Shown here: one piece after another, positions 1-13,110 of the stretch
Layout of the letters: every line of letters begins with the position of its first letter
Position numbering within the stretch: position 1 is the stretch's first letter
Assembly (NCBI GenBank): GCA_914767715.1
Contig: OU612072.1
Location: 17,296,001 to 17,360,000 of the forward strand
DNA length: 64,000 nucleotides
Origin: Membranipora membranacea
Taxonomy: Eukaryota > Bryozoa > Gymnolaemata > Cheilostomatida > Membraniporidae
Direction of reading: 5' to 3'
Notes under the pieces: generated by a model
Seen by the model: only the letters and a program-made list of their open reading frames with translations
The model's database searches: none
What the model was told of the DNA's origin: nothing
Made by a program: the position numbers and the translations under genes

Positions 1-581
1 GGGCAAAAAACGGAGATTAGAAAATGACTTTCTTAGAAACTCAAAACTTTCCGCCAAATTCTTTCATGACAAGTATTTTTAATTAAATTATACTTTCGTA
101 AACAGAGGAAATTAATATTTATAAATAGTCACAAATAGTACAAAGGAATCAGGTGTTTTTTGTTAATGACGGGCCCAAACCATACCTCAAATGTCTAATT
201 AAACCTGACATCAGTTCATAGTAGCGTTTTTATGTTTGTGAAAATTCCTGAGGTAAAAAATATGGCCAGTCACATGCCCTATCTTTAAAAGATATTCCCT
301 AACTTCACTAGACGATGCTCTTAAGTTGGAGCATTGTATACATATGTATATATCTAATATATCTCTCTAATAGAGCTTTTAAGAGGGGACAACTTATGTG
401 GTTGAGAAAAATTGAGAAGTATTAACTGTATCCAGAGGCCATTCAAGCGGGTGCCCTAGTGCTCATAATCAGACTGAGACCTTCGATATGATACCAGATA
501 TGGGATGCGCTGCTACTGCAATAGCTTTTAAGGTACAAGTATATAGGTTCCCTTCCTAAAGTTAAATGTTATGAGACTTAC
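1..581 (-). other. Intron of peroxidase copy A running off the left edge
   Basis: The sequence after the GTAAGT donor at 581 shows no exon. The next exon expected from copy B ([10 protein letters not shown]... [11 protein letters not shown]) is not present here. In copy B that intron is only 143 bases, so it is longer in copy A. Nothing else is recognisable. Confidence 0.6.
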
Positions 582-3500
582 ACCCTCAGAGATGAATCTG
601 TCAAAAGCTTCAACATGATCTTTCAACATTCCTTTCAGCAGTGCATTGCTGCCTAAAATTAGAGAGGGCAACAGTTGTTTGCAAAACTAAATCTTGTTGT
701 GCGAAACAAAATGGGCATATAGCTACAATCAAAGTATTGCTGCCAAAGGATGATCAGGGCCAGTTTTTGGCACTTTGACTACTTTTCCCCTCACCGACCT
801 GGACATGTCCCTACAGCTCATATGACTCACACAAGCCAGATCCGTACAAAAAGACCAGATGACCCGATTCCACACATATGCCTACCGCCATGCTTAAACT
901 AGATCTCTTAATACTTGACTTGCTACTGAGAGGGGACAATACACAAATTCTCTAAATATAATTGTACAGTAGGAATACGGCTGGTTTAGGATATTACCTT
1001 GATTGCTCATCATCTGAAAGCTCTTAAACATATCACCTATATCCGAGTTACCGTCGTCTGGTAAGGAGAAGGTCTGTCGTACAAGTGAGTGACCAAATCT
1101 AAAAGCTGCTGTCGAGAACTCGGTTCTATAATATACAGAAAACATATCAATTATAAACAGGAAATCTGAGCACAATTGGTAATTTTGTACGTGCTGCCAA
1201 GGCCCAAATGTGCCTCTAAAGTTTGAAAGGTCATATGGCACATGGGGGGATTTGGAATTGGGGTAAACTTAAATGGCTTTATTCAATCATATTTGTTACG
1301 AAATTGTTGCGCTGTTCTCATGTTAAATGTATATAACTTCATTTGTATTGCATGTGCCAATTTACCTGCATGAAGGGTGTGAGCCGCCGACTAAATATAT
1401 AAAAGTTCTTGATCCATTTGACGGCGGCTCACCAGTAGAAAGGGAAAGACCGGGCTGCTGGCAAATCGTATCAAACTTGTTTCTAGTAGACCCCTACAGA
1501 TATTTAAGTTAATGCTTTTTACAGGAATGATCATCTTGTATGATAACTAAATCTCACATGATAGAGGCATCATAAGAGGGTGTGTAACGCGTAAGCCGTG
1601 CTCTGTCGAATAAATTAAGCCTGTACTGAGTCATCAACTTGGGACCGAGGATTGTGGGTAACCACTCCGAGTATGTTATCCTCTGTAGTATTGCACCAAC
1701 TATCTTACGAGTCGTCTGAAAGCAGATGTATGGCAATTTTAAAATCCACCTGGTAAATAACAGCGGTGGGTATATGCCTGTACATAACTCCAATTTTTTT
1801 CAGAATTTAGTATATCAATATTGATAAAGCAGATCAATATTACATTAAGATGTCTGCAGATGGGTAGAACACAGTTTTTCGACTAATTTAGTATATGTGA
1901 TAAATAAAATATGATACACATTTCAATTATGATGTTTCAAAATTTGTTTTTGATGTCGATGTCGATCATCTTTTTAATTCTAATATGCTACCATGCTGTG
2001 TTCAGAGGGATTGTAGTGCTGGCTGCAATTCCAGGATTGAACAGCCATTTTCTTCAGCTGAACAAGATAGGAAAACTCGGACAGTCTCTTTTGAGCAAAA
2101 TAATTGGCATGCAATCATAGAGACAACAATAGAGCGGATCCGAAATCATAAACTGTGTACCTGATATGTTAACTCATCATCCCAGTGAGGGTTTATTCGT
2201 GAGAGAGCTGTGGCTATCCTGTTATGTTCCTGTAATAGCAGTGTGTGCATACTTGTCAATCCAGCTACAAGAATATAACAACAAATGAATCATCAAACTT
2301 CATTGTTGATGGAATACTTAGAAATGAGTATTAAGGTCATGCCTCGCCTAGGATACTAACTTGACAACTACTGGTCCGATTTCCTTGATTATTCATTCTA
2401 ATTGTACGCAATATGTTTTGCAAATATGACTAGAGTGGTTCTAAATGTGAAGACTGACAGCATCTTCTCTAAACTAGGAGCCTAAACTAGCTTTTGTTGT
2501 TGCCCAAGAAAGACACTTTTGTTACATTGCTGTCCATTTAGTTAGTGGTTTTGGTATGACATATTCTGTAGGCTTTTATTTGAGGATCCTTGAATCCCCC
2601 ATTAGAAACTCATGATCAAAATCAATGTTTGGAGGGAAGTTGTCTTCACTCTCTGAGGTGTGATGACAACTCTTAACATCTCAGTATGTATATAAATGTT
2701 AATCATCAGGGAGTTTGACATGCCTACATGGCTACATAGTACATGACACTTTTTTTGGCAGAGCTGTGTTGAATGAAAAGGTTCTCCAACAAGAATAAGC
2801 TTGAAAGGGCATGATAGCAACTTTCCCACAATGCAACTCATCCCTGTTAACTCCGGAAAGATGAATAACTTTTTAAAATGTTGCATAGGATTAAATTCAT
2901 CGACAAGCCAGATAAATACTTGCCCTTTAGTATATTCTACTACATATCTTGTCACCTGATTAAGCTTATCTTTTTTTTCAAGTCTATGGCCTGAGGGTTC
3001 ATATTACAGACACACTTAATATGTTGAATGATAATAAAGGATGTTGTATTCTAGGGCAAATCCTGATCTCCCAGACCGAACGGGGTTCCTAAGATGCACT
3101 GGCCTTCTGTAGTTGGTGCAAGTCCAGTGGTCGAGGCCTTTTATTTTCTTCTTCTTCTTCTTCTTCTTTGGCCTCGACCACTGGGACACTCGACCACTGG
3201 ACTTGCACTAACTACAAAAGGCCTGTGCTGAGATTTGAATAAGAAGGAGAGGTATACACCCAAGGGTGCTGGGGGCTGGACTTTTGAAAGCTCCAGCTGA
3301 AAGCTGAAAGCTGAGTTTGAATAGTAACGCCTTACCTTGCTCACTGTTTCTCACATCGCCGGCAGCGAATCTACATGACACCGTGCTGACTGTACAGTCT
3401 GCTGGGTTATCGTCTCTTACAGGTAATCCCTCACTACCGTCCTGCTTCAACTGTAACATATAACAAATAAGTCGTATATATACATGTATATCTTTTTTTT

Positions 3501-6500
3501 CTTATTTGCATTCACTGTCATTCGAAAATGTTCTCCCTGATGTGCAAACAAAAACGAAAAATAACAAACAAAATATAATCAAGGGAATGAAATTTTTAAC
3601 TCAATCCAATGCAAACAAATGGTTTGACAATGCCAATTTGAATGTATGTACGGTATAATAGTATCAGATGAACATACCATGATAACGCAATCACATCAAT
3701 TGTAACACAAACAGGATTTGACCCAATCTGACTTGTGATTGAAATTCAGTGTAGAATTTATTTATGGCAGAATATTCCATATTAACAAATTAAGACTAAT
3801 TAGCACTACATAAGAGATACTTAAGACAAGGCTATTGTTTTCATGGGGTATTAAAGGTACTTGTCCTTGCTAAATGTGACCGATTTCTTAAGGATGAAAG
3901 AATATTAGTTATACCCAAAGTGTGAGATAATTCTTCTGACCCTTCTGGCAAGGTATATGAATAAGTGGAACCCTGTGTGCGAGCGGTCGGAGGACCCTGA
4001 ACACATGGTGAAAATCAACAGTAGAGATGGCTGATACAACCCCCCCCCCTTGCCGCTGCAGTCTTGCTTTACAATTGACAGCAGTTGGGGATTAAGGGAT
4101 TAGTCAGTTTAGTGACCTTTGAAGCAACACCTTAGTCAGTTTTATCACTATGCCAACCATAAATCAGGTACACTTTTCAGCGGCAAGAGTTACACTCCGT
4201 TAGGTGCAAGTACTGGTACCCATAGTACTCATGTTGCACCCTATACCCATGCCCGCTGGAAACCATGCTGCTCTTTGTAAAGAATAGATTAACCAATTAG
4301 CACTACCCCTGACCAGTCATGGCAGGTGCTCAGATGGAAGCAACATTCAATGGATGACTCACTAACCTCAAACCTGAGTTTTCCGTTAACAAAGCTTCTC
4401 AGCTCCTTAGATTTTAGTAGAGTATTACCGTATATCTGAGATCCGTCTATCCAAGATGTCAGATCATTTAGCTGATATCTTTCCACTGTGAGGAAAAACC
4501 AGAGAATGTAAACGATTCTCATGCTAATAAGACAAGAATACTTGTTCAGAGCCTGATCAGGTTTGCCAGCATTCAGACTCTCCGGGGGGGCCGACTCCAA
4601 ACTAAGTCAAATTTGTACGAACCGGATATATAGCCTTGATTACCTGTTGGATTGTTGATGTGAGTTTTTTTCAACTTGATCAAATAGAAGACCAAACCTC
4701 ACAAGCCATTCAAAGAAAAAAAATTTCACTACTATATTAGGAATAACCAGTTGGCTTGTTTTAATGTCTTTTTTCTACCATTTTACATGTTGAAATTTTA
4801 GAATACTCTGTAGATGATGATTATAGTTATGACCTACTGATTTTTCCAGGTAGGCCAGGTACTGGAGCTGAACGTAGGAATGGTATACAAGTCCGGGTGA
4901 ACACAGGATCGTTCTCTGTCATCAGAGGGAAGCATTCTCTGCTGCTGCTGCTGCTGCTGCTGCTGTTACCTGTATGAGTCTGGGTACCTACAGCATCACA
5001 GCACTGCTCTCTGTAAGTTAATCAGGGACAATGTGACGTGTAAGGGAACATGCCACAATCTACCTCTCATCTAGAATTATCTAAGAGGATCGGGAAATTC
5101 CCTATTTTATATCATGTAAGGATTCCAGTAAACCTCCTCCATTGAGCAAACTTGTTATTGACTAGTTATCCTATGCACGCTCCAGAAAATACACACAAAA
5201 ACAGACACTTCTATGACAATAATATCTACCTTTCCGTGACAATAAATCATGGATATCTAAACCCTGATCTCTATTCAGTTATAAACTCATCAGCCCTTTG
5301 TAGTCTTGGATCAATTATTGTTTCTATTTGAAGAATAACCATGACAGCAGGACAAAACCCTCATGTAAAAGTACAAACCCCCCCAATAAAGTTAATTACC
5401 AACTAAGGCTCTCCGCAACATACAAATAGCATTGGCTAAGCCGGAAATGAATGGTGAGAACTATGGTCATCATAAAAAGCAACAGGAAAGCTTATACTAG
5501 AGTAACTAAAACATCTGGTGAGTAGAATGCATTTAGAGGAATGGGCAGTCAATCAGCAGTTTGACAAATATTTCCGGTAAGCTTATGCTATTCCTAATCC
5601 CTTAAACCTCCGGCTCTTCGAAGCATTCTGCGCTCAATACACATTGATGAAGGACCGTAGTTCAAAGACAACCCCAGGTGGCAGAACCAATTCATTCATA
5701 TACCAGTTATACTGATAATTGCAAACATGAAAAGGTTTTTTAATTGATAGGAATGTTTCTAACTTGGAGGTTGGTTCTGTTTTGTAGCAGCACACTGAGC
5801 CCTTCTGCTCGCCTCAGAGGATTATAAATGATGGATCACACAAGGAATGCAATGAGCGTCAATGATGCTAATTAAGCAACAGTTGTCTGATCCCCTGCAA
5901 AGGTTATATTTAGAATTTTGATAGATGGACATTGATGGCAAGAATTAAACCCAACTGTATCTCTATAGCATTGAAACTCTACATCCATAAATAACAACCC
6001 TATATTACTATAGTACTCTATGATAAGAACAGTTCAGTTCAGTTCAACCAGGGAGTTACAGAGCACTCCTTGGTTCAACTTCAATAAAGCTTTCAACTAT
6101 TTCACAGAAACTAAATCCTCAGTAACCATAGTTTTTGGAATGTAGTTTGCTTAGGCTGAATCGTAATTGCCAGGAGCCCCAGGGGCCTGGATGGTATTTG
6201 AGGGAACTACAATGATTTGATGAGCCAAATATATCCACAAATTTCGAGTTAAATTATTTGACAGCGGCTTAGGCTACTCACTATATATTGAGATATAACT
6301 TACTTCTCTGCGTCCTCTCCGCCTTCACCTCCCGACTCAGGACTCAGAGTGATGTCATGGTCTAAGAACTGACCGTAGCTCATCAGTAGATGGTTGTGTT
6401 TTACACTAAGGTTAGACCGACTCACATACACACCCAGTGAGATCTGACGGGCGGTCGGTAGCACCCCATCCGATTTGAAATGCGTAGTTCTTGCATCGCT

Positions 6501-9038
6501 AATCCCTAAATATGAAGATAATAGAGCATGAAAAGTTATATTACTAGTATGGTAGTGAACCTTATCATACCTCAGGTTGATCGAGTCGAACAACGTAACA
6601 GTCAACAGTATTCAAAGCAATAGAATATGTTAACTATCCATGATCCTATCCTATCCATGTTAAATTGTTTAATTTTCGAAACCAAAGTGAAGCGGCCTAA
6701 TGAGCTCTCGATACATTTTATACTATCTAAGATGTGCACCATGTATCCTATGGGTCTGCCATGTTAGGCTTGTAATGCCCTTAACATAGATTTAGGTTAA
6801 AGCTCTCTAGATATACTTGTTAAAGCAAAATTCTCAAAACACTGCAATCTCAGCTCTGTTTGTGCCCAACATCGAACAATCCGAGTGCTTCAGTTGTTTA
6901 CTACGTGTCACCCTAGTTACCGTAATAACTCACTAATAAGGCACCGGCCTTATAAGTGAAGCACCTCCCTCGGAAAAAATAAAAATGCCCCTGGGTGAGG
7001 TATTACGGTGTGACTAAGTATGTCCAGAGGTGATTCAACTACAAATTTCTCATGCTACCAGGGTTTAAGCTGCTGCTAATAATTTAAGATTATAAGATTT
7101 CAGGGCTTCGCCCATTCACAATCCTCACAGGTGGAGTGCAAACATTAACTGGTGGTAATTACTCTAATCCGTCAATATGGAAGGGAGGAATCTAAATCCA
7201 GTGATGAGCCACACCTCATAACTCTTACCATCTTCATATCTGCTGGTAGTTAACCGAGTTAGTGGAGTCTTAGCCGCTCCATTCCACGGATTCTGTAGGT
7301 CATTACAAGTTCCATCTATAGTCCTATATACAGAGCTTTGGTTACACTGTGGCCAAGTAGAATATGGAGTCCCTAACTCTGTAAAAAAAAAAAGAGTTGT
7401 ATAAAGGTTTGCTTCATTATTCATACTCGGCACTGCAGATAGATTCCTGCTATTGGCTTCCTGGGCCAACAAAAAACGGACTTTGGTCAAACTCATAACT
7501 GTCTTGTATGAACATCAGAGGGTAATTCGATGAAATGTAAGCGTTGTTAGTATCGCTTCAAGAACCGAACTGTTCTGAATACATACCAGAGAAACCGATG
7601 TTCTCTCCCCTGTAAAATAAAGCAAAATCGTGTCTATGTGGTATAAAATTGTGTTAAACATACACTGCATTATTGTCAGACCATGTAATATGCTTCAATG
7701 AGATAAGATTGATGAGTTTTGAGAACCTAATTCATAGCATGAACCTAAGTAAGCTGTGGGACCAATCTTCCAAAAACATAAAATTATAATGATTTAGGTG
7801 TGACAAGGTTCTTTATATAGATAGGGGGACTTATCTCTTTCCAAGAACCAACATTGGCAAAGAAATAATTATTGTCTGATAAGACCATGATGCATATGGT
7901 GCCAATGGCTTATCTCGGATAAAAATTGCCGCATAAGTAAACTTTAAATTATGTTTTATGTTCAAGCGCTTACACCATCAGCTTGATCTTACCTGGCTGC
8001 ACGGATCTGAATGTTAGCGATTCTCTCAAGGTTACTCAGCAGTAGGTCAGAGTTCACAGGGTATCTCTCTGATAAATTATTCGAGCTCTGATTGGTTGGC
8101 TGCTGAGATCTATAATATCCCATAAATGCTCTGAAATGCTTAGTGAGAAAACAGACACAATACCGATCATTTACTTTTGAACCCGAATGAGAGGATATGG
8201 TTGTGAATGTCTTGGAGCTAAGACAAGAGTAGGGTTCTGTAGATTATACAGCAAACTGCTGTCCTTTTAACCAACAAGTACAAGTAAAAATTCACAAATG
8301 ATAATAGTATGACATGAACTCAGTATGATTATTTTTCAGTGCCCCTTTCAGGGCCGCTGACTATATGCTCACTGAATAAGAAAGATACACATAAAAGGTG
8401 CAGGTGAGCAAGCTAGTGTTCCGTGAAAGTTGTTGTCTTCCGATGACGGTTTTGAATAGAGCAACGATTTGTTATAGTGTATCTAGTTACCCAGTATGAC
8501 ACACAGCGCTACAAGGTATGAGCTTAGTAACTGGTGGTTTAATCAATGTGATCGATTTCTATCAAACTTCGCTGACCTGCATTCTTTTGTCACAAAGCCA
8601 CATTTTTTATCGAAAAACAAAAAAAGTGGCCATGTGACAAGGCTAGTACATACACTGGACATCTGTCTCAGCTCTCAGTCCTTATCTCTTGGCTAAGTGT
8701 CACTGCCAATGGGCGATTAGCAATTTGGATGCATTCGAGTTTTCTATGATGTATCAAACTCTCTGTGCGAGGTTTCCGGGCAACTTGAGCACCTCTTTAG
8801 GGCAGCCCACCCTCTGTTTTGTCATAAACTGGGCCTTATCTCTTGTCTAACAAGGCTAAAAAGGCTCAGCACCCTTGCAGAGACAAAACCCGCTCATCAA
8901 TCCAGAGGTAAGCATACTAACCTCTTCAATACACTAGCTAATTAGTTGAAAAGTTAGACACAGAAAGTCTCACCTGACTATAGTGACAAGTATTACAGCA
9001 AAGAAGCAGACAGCCCTGTATGTCAGAGAACCTTCCAT
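582..9038 (-). CDS. Secreted animal-type heme peroxidase, copy A (3' end beyond window)
   Basis: Coding exons in transcript order: 9038-8974, 8109-7993, 7609-7587, 7378-7229, 6505-6304, 5010-4838, 4485-4367, 3450-3336, 2264-2161, 1715-1558, 1125-998 and 652-582. Joined, they give 475 open codons; the remaining 3' exons lie left of the window. The start ([21 protein letters not shown]) is a signal peptide, so the enzyme should be secreted or lumenal. The animal peroxidase fold is clear. GQFLDHD carries distal Gln164, heme-linking Asp167 and distal His168. LTSWIDGS is the calcium loop. RNSE carries catalytic Arg317 and heme-linking Glu320. AFRFGH carries proximal His421. The family uses peroxide to oxidise halides or phenols; the substrate here is unknown. 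Eight exons match copy B exactly in length. Oddities: eight consecutive serines (residues 202-209) and QEHNR where copy B has REHNR. The large introns hold repeats but no other gene I can support. Confidence 0.9.
3101..3223. repeat. Foldback element with CTT repeat at its centre
   Basis: Two inverted arms of about 35 bases begin with GGCCTTCTGTAGTTGGTGCA on the left; the complement of the right end differs at two of the first 20 bases. The GGTCGAGGCC end is also repeated inside the right arm. The loop is a (CTT)n tract at about 3147-3168. It lies in the intron of peroxidase A just after exon 8 and abuts a SINE fragment. Confidence 0.75.
3228..3300 (-). repeat. SINE fragment (3' body of tRNA-derived family)
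   Basis: On the minus strand it reads AGCTTTCAAAAGTCCAGCCC followed by CAGCACCCTTGGGTGTATAC. This matches the body of the SINE-like copies at 17380-17525 and 49021-49185. No tRNA-like head is visible. It lies 36 bases beyond the exon 8 donor of peroxidase A. Confidence 0.6.
4941..4964 (-). repeat. Coding (AGC)8 microsatellite: eight serines in peroxidase A exon 6
   Basis: Eight perfect GCT units on the plus strand read as AGC serine codons in the minus-strand exon. The run is in frame, between the CC pair and the [11 protein letters not shown] block shared with copy B. Copy B has no such run and its exon is 33 bases shorter. Confidence 0.9.
6918..7010. repeat. Short MITE-like element related to the one at 18365-18691
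   Basis: It begins TACCGTAATAACTCAC and ends GTGAGGTATTACGG, an inverted pair. The interior shares 'cggccttataagtgaagcac' and 'tcggaaaaaataaaaatgc' with the larger element at 18365. It looks like an internally deleted copy, in the intron between peroxidase A exons 4 and 5. Confidence 0.65.
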
Positions 9039-9914
9039 ACCGTCACATTATAAATGAAGATCTGACAACATCTTTAAGATGCTTGATGCTTAGCCCTAAA
9101 CTTCATTCAATGATAGTGAACAGCCTTCACATAAATAATTTTTAAATTAATGACCTTACCATAAATCAAACTAATTACAAAGCTCACAAAAATATGACTT
9201 TGGAGGGTAAAACCTGAAGAAAACAACGCCCAAACCTGTCTCTATACACAAGGAAGCAAAGCTAAAACTTAGGTAGTATTGCTGATTCCCCGAACAAACA
9301 TCAAACGTACCCAATTATAGGCCTAATTGGTTCTGGCAAACATCATTGGGTGGATATATCTACTACCCAGTAAAATACACATTAACCGCGTAGATACTAA
9401 AAACCGCACCACAAAATCACAGATTACGGACCTTCAAAAAACCTAGCCCAACTGTCTAAGATGATTAGGAATAAAAGGGTAAGTTTGGGGATAAGAAATG
9501 GTAATGTAGACCTGGAAGTGGGTTGCTCAGTCGTTTACACACCCTGCAATTAAACACACCACTCAGTCTAGTTCTGTGCTTGTTGGTGTGGTTTGGATTC
9601 TGGATACACCCAGGCCATCATGTGATCTCTGACTCTCAGAATATACAGGCCGACTCAGACCAACAATGCATTGAGTATGCCCCTAAAATCATCTCACCCT
9701 ACTGAGTTGAGTGTCTTTTTTGACCACATTACAATGATATGATAGAGAATATTTCCAGTTAGACCGAGTTATTTCATCGCACTTGGATTTTTGAGAAATG
9801 CTAATAAATCTAAATTATCCAGGTTTAGCTGACAGTTTAAGGACACATGCTGCATTAATGGCCGGTATTATGACAATTATTGTAAAACATTTGACTGCAG
9901 CCCAGAGTCAGTTA

Positions 9915-10150
9915 TCAGGGTATACGCCATCCGTATACCAGTATACAGAGTTTCTTTACCAGTTAATACACCATCAAATACAGTGTATACATCAGTGTAT
10001 ACACTAATGAATATAGTATATACACCAGTGAATACTGTGTACATTTTACTGGCTTATACATTTTTTACTGTGGCAAATAACAAGTTACATTGGTGTGTAC
10101 TGTATTTACACCAATGTACATGTTGTTTTCACTGGGTGTAGATAGAGGTG
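9915..10150. repeat. Degenerate 'gtatacacyagtgaata' tandem repeat
   Basis: Variants of GTATACACCAGTGAATA recur many times within about 240 bases (gtatacca, gtatacag, gtatacatcagt, gtatacactaatgaata, tatacaccagtgaata, tgtacattttactgg). Spacing is irregular, so this is an old or decayed array. It lies upstream of peroxidase A. Confidence 0.55.
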
Positions 10151-10234
10151 TCAACCAACGTATACAGCATACGCAAGAGAATTTGTCAAATTAATCAATG
10201 TAGCAACAGGTTCGAAATTTGCAGCAGTTCTTCC

Positions 10235-10360
10235 GATAAGCGCAGATGGCTTGTGTGTGGTAGTACCCTATACCCTTGCCGGCTACTCTTTTTACGAAGA
10301 GGCAGAGGGGGATATCTAGTAGACCTCCTGTATTTATGGTACTGGTCCGAACAGGCCTGG
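10235..10360 (+). repeat. Dispersed repeat, copy 1 (second copy at 12967-13110)
   Basis: It shares long near-identical blocks with 12967-13110, including GGCTTGTGTGTGGTAGTACC, 'ctatacccttgcc', 'ggctactcttttac', 'ggcagagggggat' and 'ctgtatttatggt'. A tRNA-like B box on the minus strand (GTTCGATTCCC, near 10386-10396) follows it, which suggests a SINE-derived unit. Confidence 0.65.
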
Positions 10361-10807
10361 CTTGGATGAATGGCTTGCCCAATCAGAGATAACGGACGTT
10401 GCCGGGAATCGAACATGGATCTAAAGATCACAAGTCCTTACCCTTAAACGTCATGCACTCCTATGGGGAATTTTTTTGGTTATAAGTCCAACTCGGTTTG
10501 GAACATCAATAAGGGTACCTTGTCTAAACTTATCTTGAAAGGGATCAAAGGATTAAAGAATGCGGAGATTTCTCACATTCGTTATAAAAAACAACACAAA
10601 ATACTAAACCAAAAACTTACCTTCAATTGACGTATGGTTGACTTAGGAATTTTATTCATATGTTCTCAGAATGCAGCTATACACTAGCTGACATAAGAAT
10701 GTGTCACAGGTCGTGTCAACATAAAGGCTATTAGTTATACCACATAAAAGTTAAAACTAAGGGATTATTTGATCAGATAAAAGAGAACTTCAGGCCTGGC
10801 TGGGCTA

Positions 10808-10856
10808 AGCCTGTCTTGACAAGCTTTGTTGAGGGGGAACAAGGACAAGACAGGCC
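10808..10856. repeat. Small foldback element, family GCCTGTCTTGACAAGC (copy 1)
   Basis: GCCTGTCTTGACAAGCTTTG is followed after a short loop by 'aacaaggacaagacaggc', its imperfect reverse complement. Related hairpins occur at 36886-36920 and 54868-54914. The 13-bp minisatellite starts just after its right arm. Confidence 0.65.
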
Positions 10857-10866
10857 GGGCCGGGCC

Positions 10867-11111
10867 GGGCTGTGTTTCTGGGCTGTGTTTCTGGGCTGCG
10901 TTTCTGGGCTGTGTTTCTGGGCTGCGTTTCTGGGCTGCGTTTCTGGGCTGTGTTTCTGGGCTGTGTTTCTGGGCTGTGTTTCTGGGCTGTGTTTCTGGGC
11001 TGTGTTTCTGGGCTGTGTTTCTGGGCTGTGTTTCTGGGCTGTGTTTCTGGGCTGTGTTTCTGGGCTGTGTTTCTGGGCTGTATTTCTGGGCTGTGTTTCT
11101 GGGCTGTGTTT
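10867..11111. repeat. 13-bp minisatellite, about 19 copies
   Basis: The unit GGGCTGTGTTTCT repeats without spacing for about 245 bases with a few C/T variants (TGTG or TGCG). Because 13 is not a multiple of 3, all frames are open across it. The resulting CFWAVFLGCVSGL-type and QPRNTAQKHSPET-type reading frames are artefacts. Confidence 0.95.
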
Positions 11112-12304
11112 GGTAATGGAATGTCACTACTAGTTAAAGCCATTGGAACGGTTTTTTATTAACTTAGTGCAGGTGTTGGGGAGCCCAAAGTTGTGATATG
11201 TGGCAGCTCTATGGTAGTTCTCAATCATGCATCAACCAATTCTTCCTTACCACGGACTTGGCCAAGATGCTAGGCGGCATTCAACCCCAAAAATTGATAT
11301 TTTTTCAGATTAGCAGCTGAAAATGTGGCAAGGCGGAAAAGTTGTTTAGAAAATCGTTTTCAGCTTTTTTTCCAAAAAATTATATTATTAAAAAATTCCG
11401 GGTCCAAATTACGCGTTTAATGCAGATACTCTGAATTTGCAGATAGTAGTGGTTCTGACAGTTTTCTTTGCGTTTTCTGACTGAATACTTTTCTTGGTCA
11501 ATAACTTTTTAGATTTAAGTTATGTTCCCTTCCTCACTGAATTAAGGGGAGGGGGTCAAAGTTGCAGTCTGAATTGGCTTGAATGAGAGACTACAGGTTT
11601 GTTTATTCTATTATATTATTATTATATTATATTCTAGCTAAGAAGTGAAACTCTATAATTTGAGAATTGAAAGATTTTTAGTCTTACTACGCTCTGATCA
11701 AATCTTCGAATATCTCGCTACCAACCCTTTACCATCAAGAAACTGATATTATCATGTATTATGGCAGGTCTGAAGGAATAAACTTATAACATATGCCCTC
11801 AAAGTAAACCGTACTTTGGCCTCCTGTATACCAAGTAAAGATTGATGCTTACCTGCTTGGCAAAGTTGGAGTCGATGATTGGGCTGTGCCCGCTGATGAT
11901 GTATAGTTTGTATCATTTACTGTATTGTGCAGATCTGCCTCACTATGTATCACAAAGACAGCCAGCATAAGCACTACCATTCTGGCAAAATTCCCTATGA
12001 AACGTAACAATTTCACAGTAAATAGCTGAACTCAATTCTGAGAATAGATACAGTTAGCATATATATGTTCTCTCATGGTTGATATCGCATGATTTCAGAG
12101 AGAAACATGGCCTGTAAGGATCGAATTCAGCGTAATTTCCTGTCCTGTCCTGTCATTTCATTTTCTTTGGTGTTGGAAGTGATGGATGTCAACCGTTCTG
12201 TCCGTTCTTCTGAGATGAATGATATGCAGCCAATGAAGATATAGAAAAATAGTATCCCACAATGCAATATAAATTATGATTTTTAAAAGATCTTACTTTC
12301 AGTA

Positions 12305-12405
12305 TTGAAGAGTTACCTGAAGGTGCCGGGGACAGGGACAATCGACCTTGAAAGCTCCCCCAATGGGATTCTAACCCACAAGTCCTGCGGCACCAATCAC
12401 CTAAA
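12305..12405 (-). repeat. tRNA-derived SINE copy, minus orientation
   Basis: On the minus strand, 'gcaggacttgtgggttagaatcc' (containing a B-box-like GGTTAGAATCC) is followed by 'ggggagctttcaaggtcgat'. The element at 49085-49160 carries the same order of segments. Confidence 0.6.
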
Positions 12406-12966
12406 TTACATTAACACTTCAAAAAATCTTACTTGACTTACTTACCCATTTCCAATTGATTTCAAAATCGAATCTGTAATTCTGGATCAGAAGTAAGACT
12501 TCAATCAGGTCGTTTCAAGTTATGAGGCTCAATGCAGATTTCTCTTTTTTATATCACTCAGCACACAGAATTTTACACGCCCCTCTAAACAGTAACATCT
12601 GCAAACGCTATGTAAGGCTGAACAAATAACTTTATTTTCTTTTTTTTGTTCGGGTAATCTGTAAAACATTCTCAACGAATGAGTATTATCCAAAAATAAA
12701 GTTTGTATATATTTAACTGATGTTGGTCTACGGCAAGTATTCAGTTGTTTGCTGTTTGTCCAACAAATCGATATTTTAACCTTTTTTCGGTGATATCACC
12801 AGTTCTGCAGGGTGGATAATAGCATTTTCTTAGCCAAAACTTCATCAATAAGTGAAATACTTGTTTTATATAAGTCAACAGATAAAGACCTGAAAATTAC
12901 GTACACCCATTCTTTCTTTCTATGCACTAGGTCTTATTTGACCACCCTATTTAACGGGCCCCCCTT

Positions 12967-13110
12967 AAGCGCAGGTGGCTTGTGTGTGGTAGTACCCTAT
13001 ACCCTTGCCTGCCGTTGCCGGCTACTCTTTTACAAAATGGCAGAGGGGGATCTTTATACTGCGTGCAAGCACACAGTGGACCTGCTGTATTTATGGTCCT
13101 TATCCGAACA
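12967..13110 (+). repeat. Dispersed repeat, copy 2
   Basis: Same unit and orientation as 10235-10360. It differs by a small internal duplication ('ccttgcctgccgttgcc') and an extra stretch before 'cctgctgtatttatggt'. Confidence 0.65.

Noticed and set aside
2602-2955. 117-codon minus-strand open frame
   Set aside because: It lies in an intron between peroxidase A exons 8 and 9, with no recognisable domain. The exon chain is complete without it.
10867-11111. CRISPR-like regular array
   Set aside because: The 13-bp units are contiguous with no spacers, and the DNA is from an animal.
10765-11162. Overlapping open frames on both strands with repetitive CFWAVFLGCVSGL-type or QPRNTAQKHSPET-type protein
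   Set aside because: They are produced by the 13-bp minisatellite, which keeps all frames open. There are no splice signals, domain or independent coding evidence.
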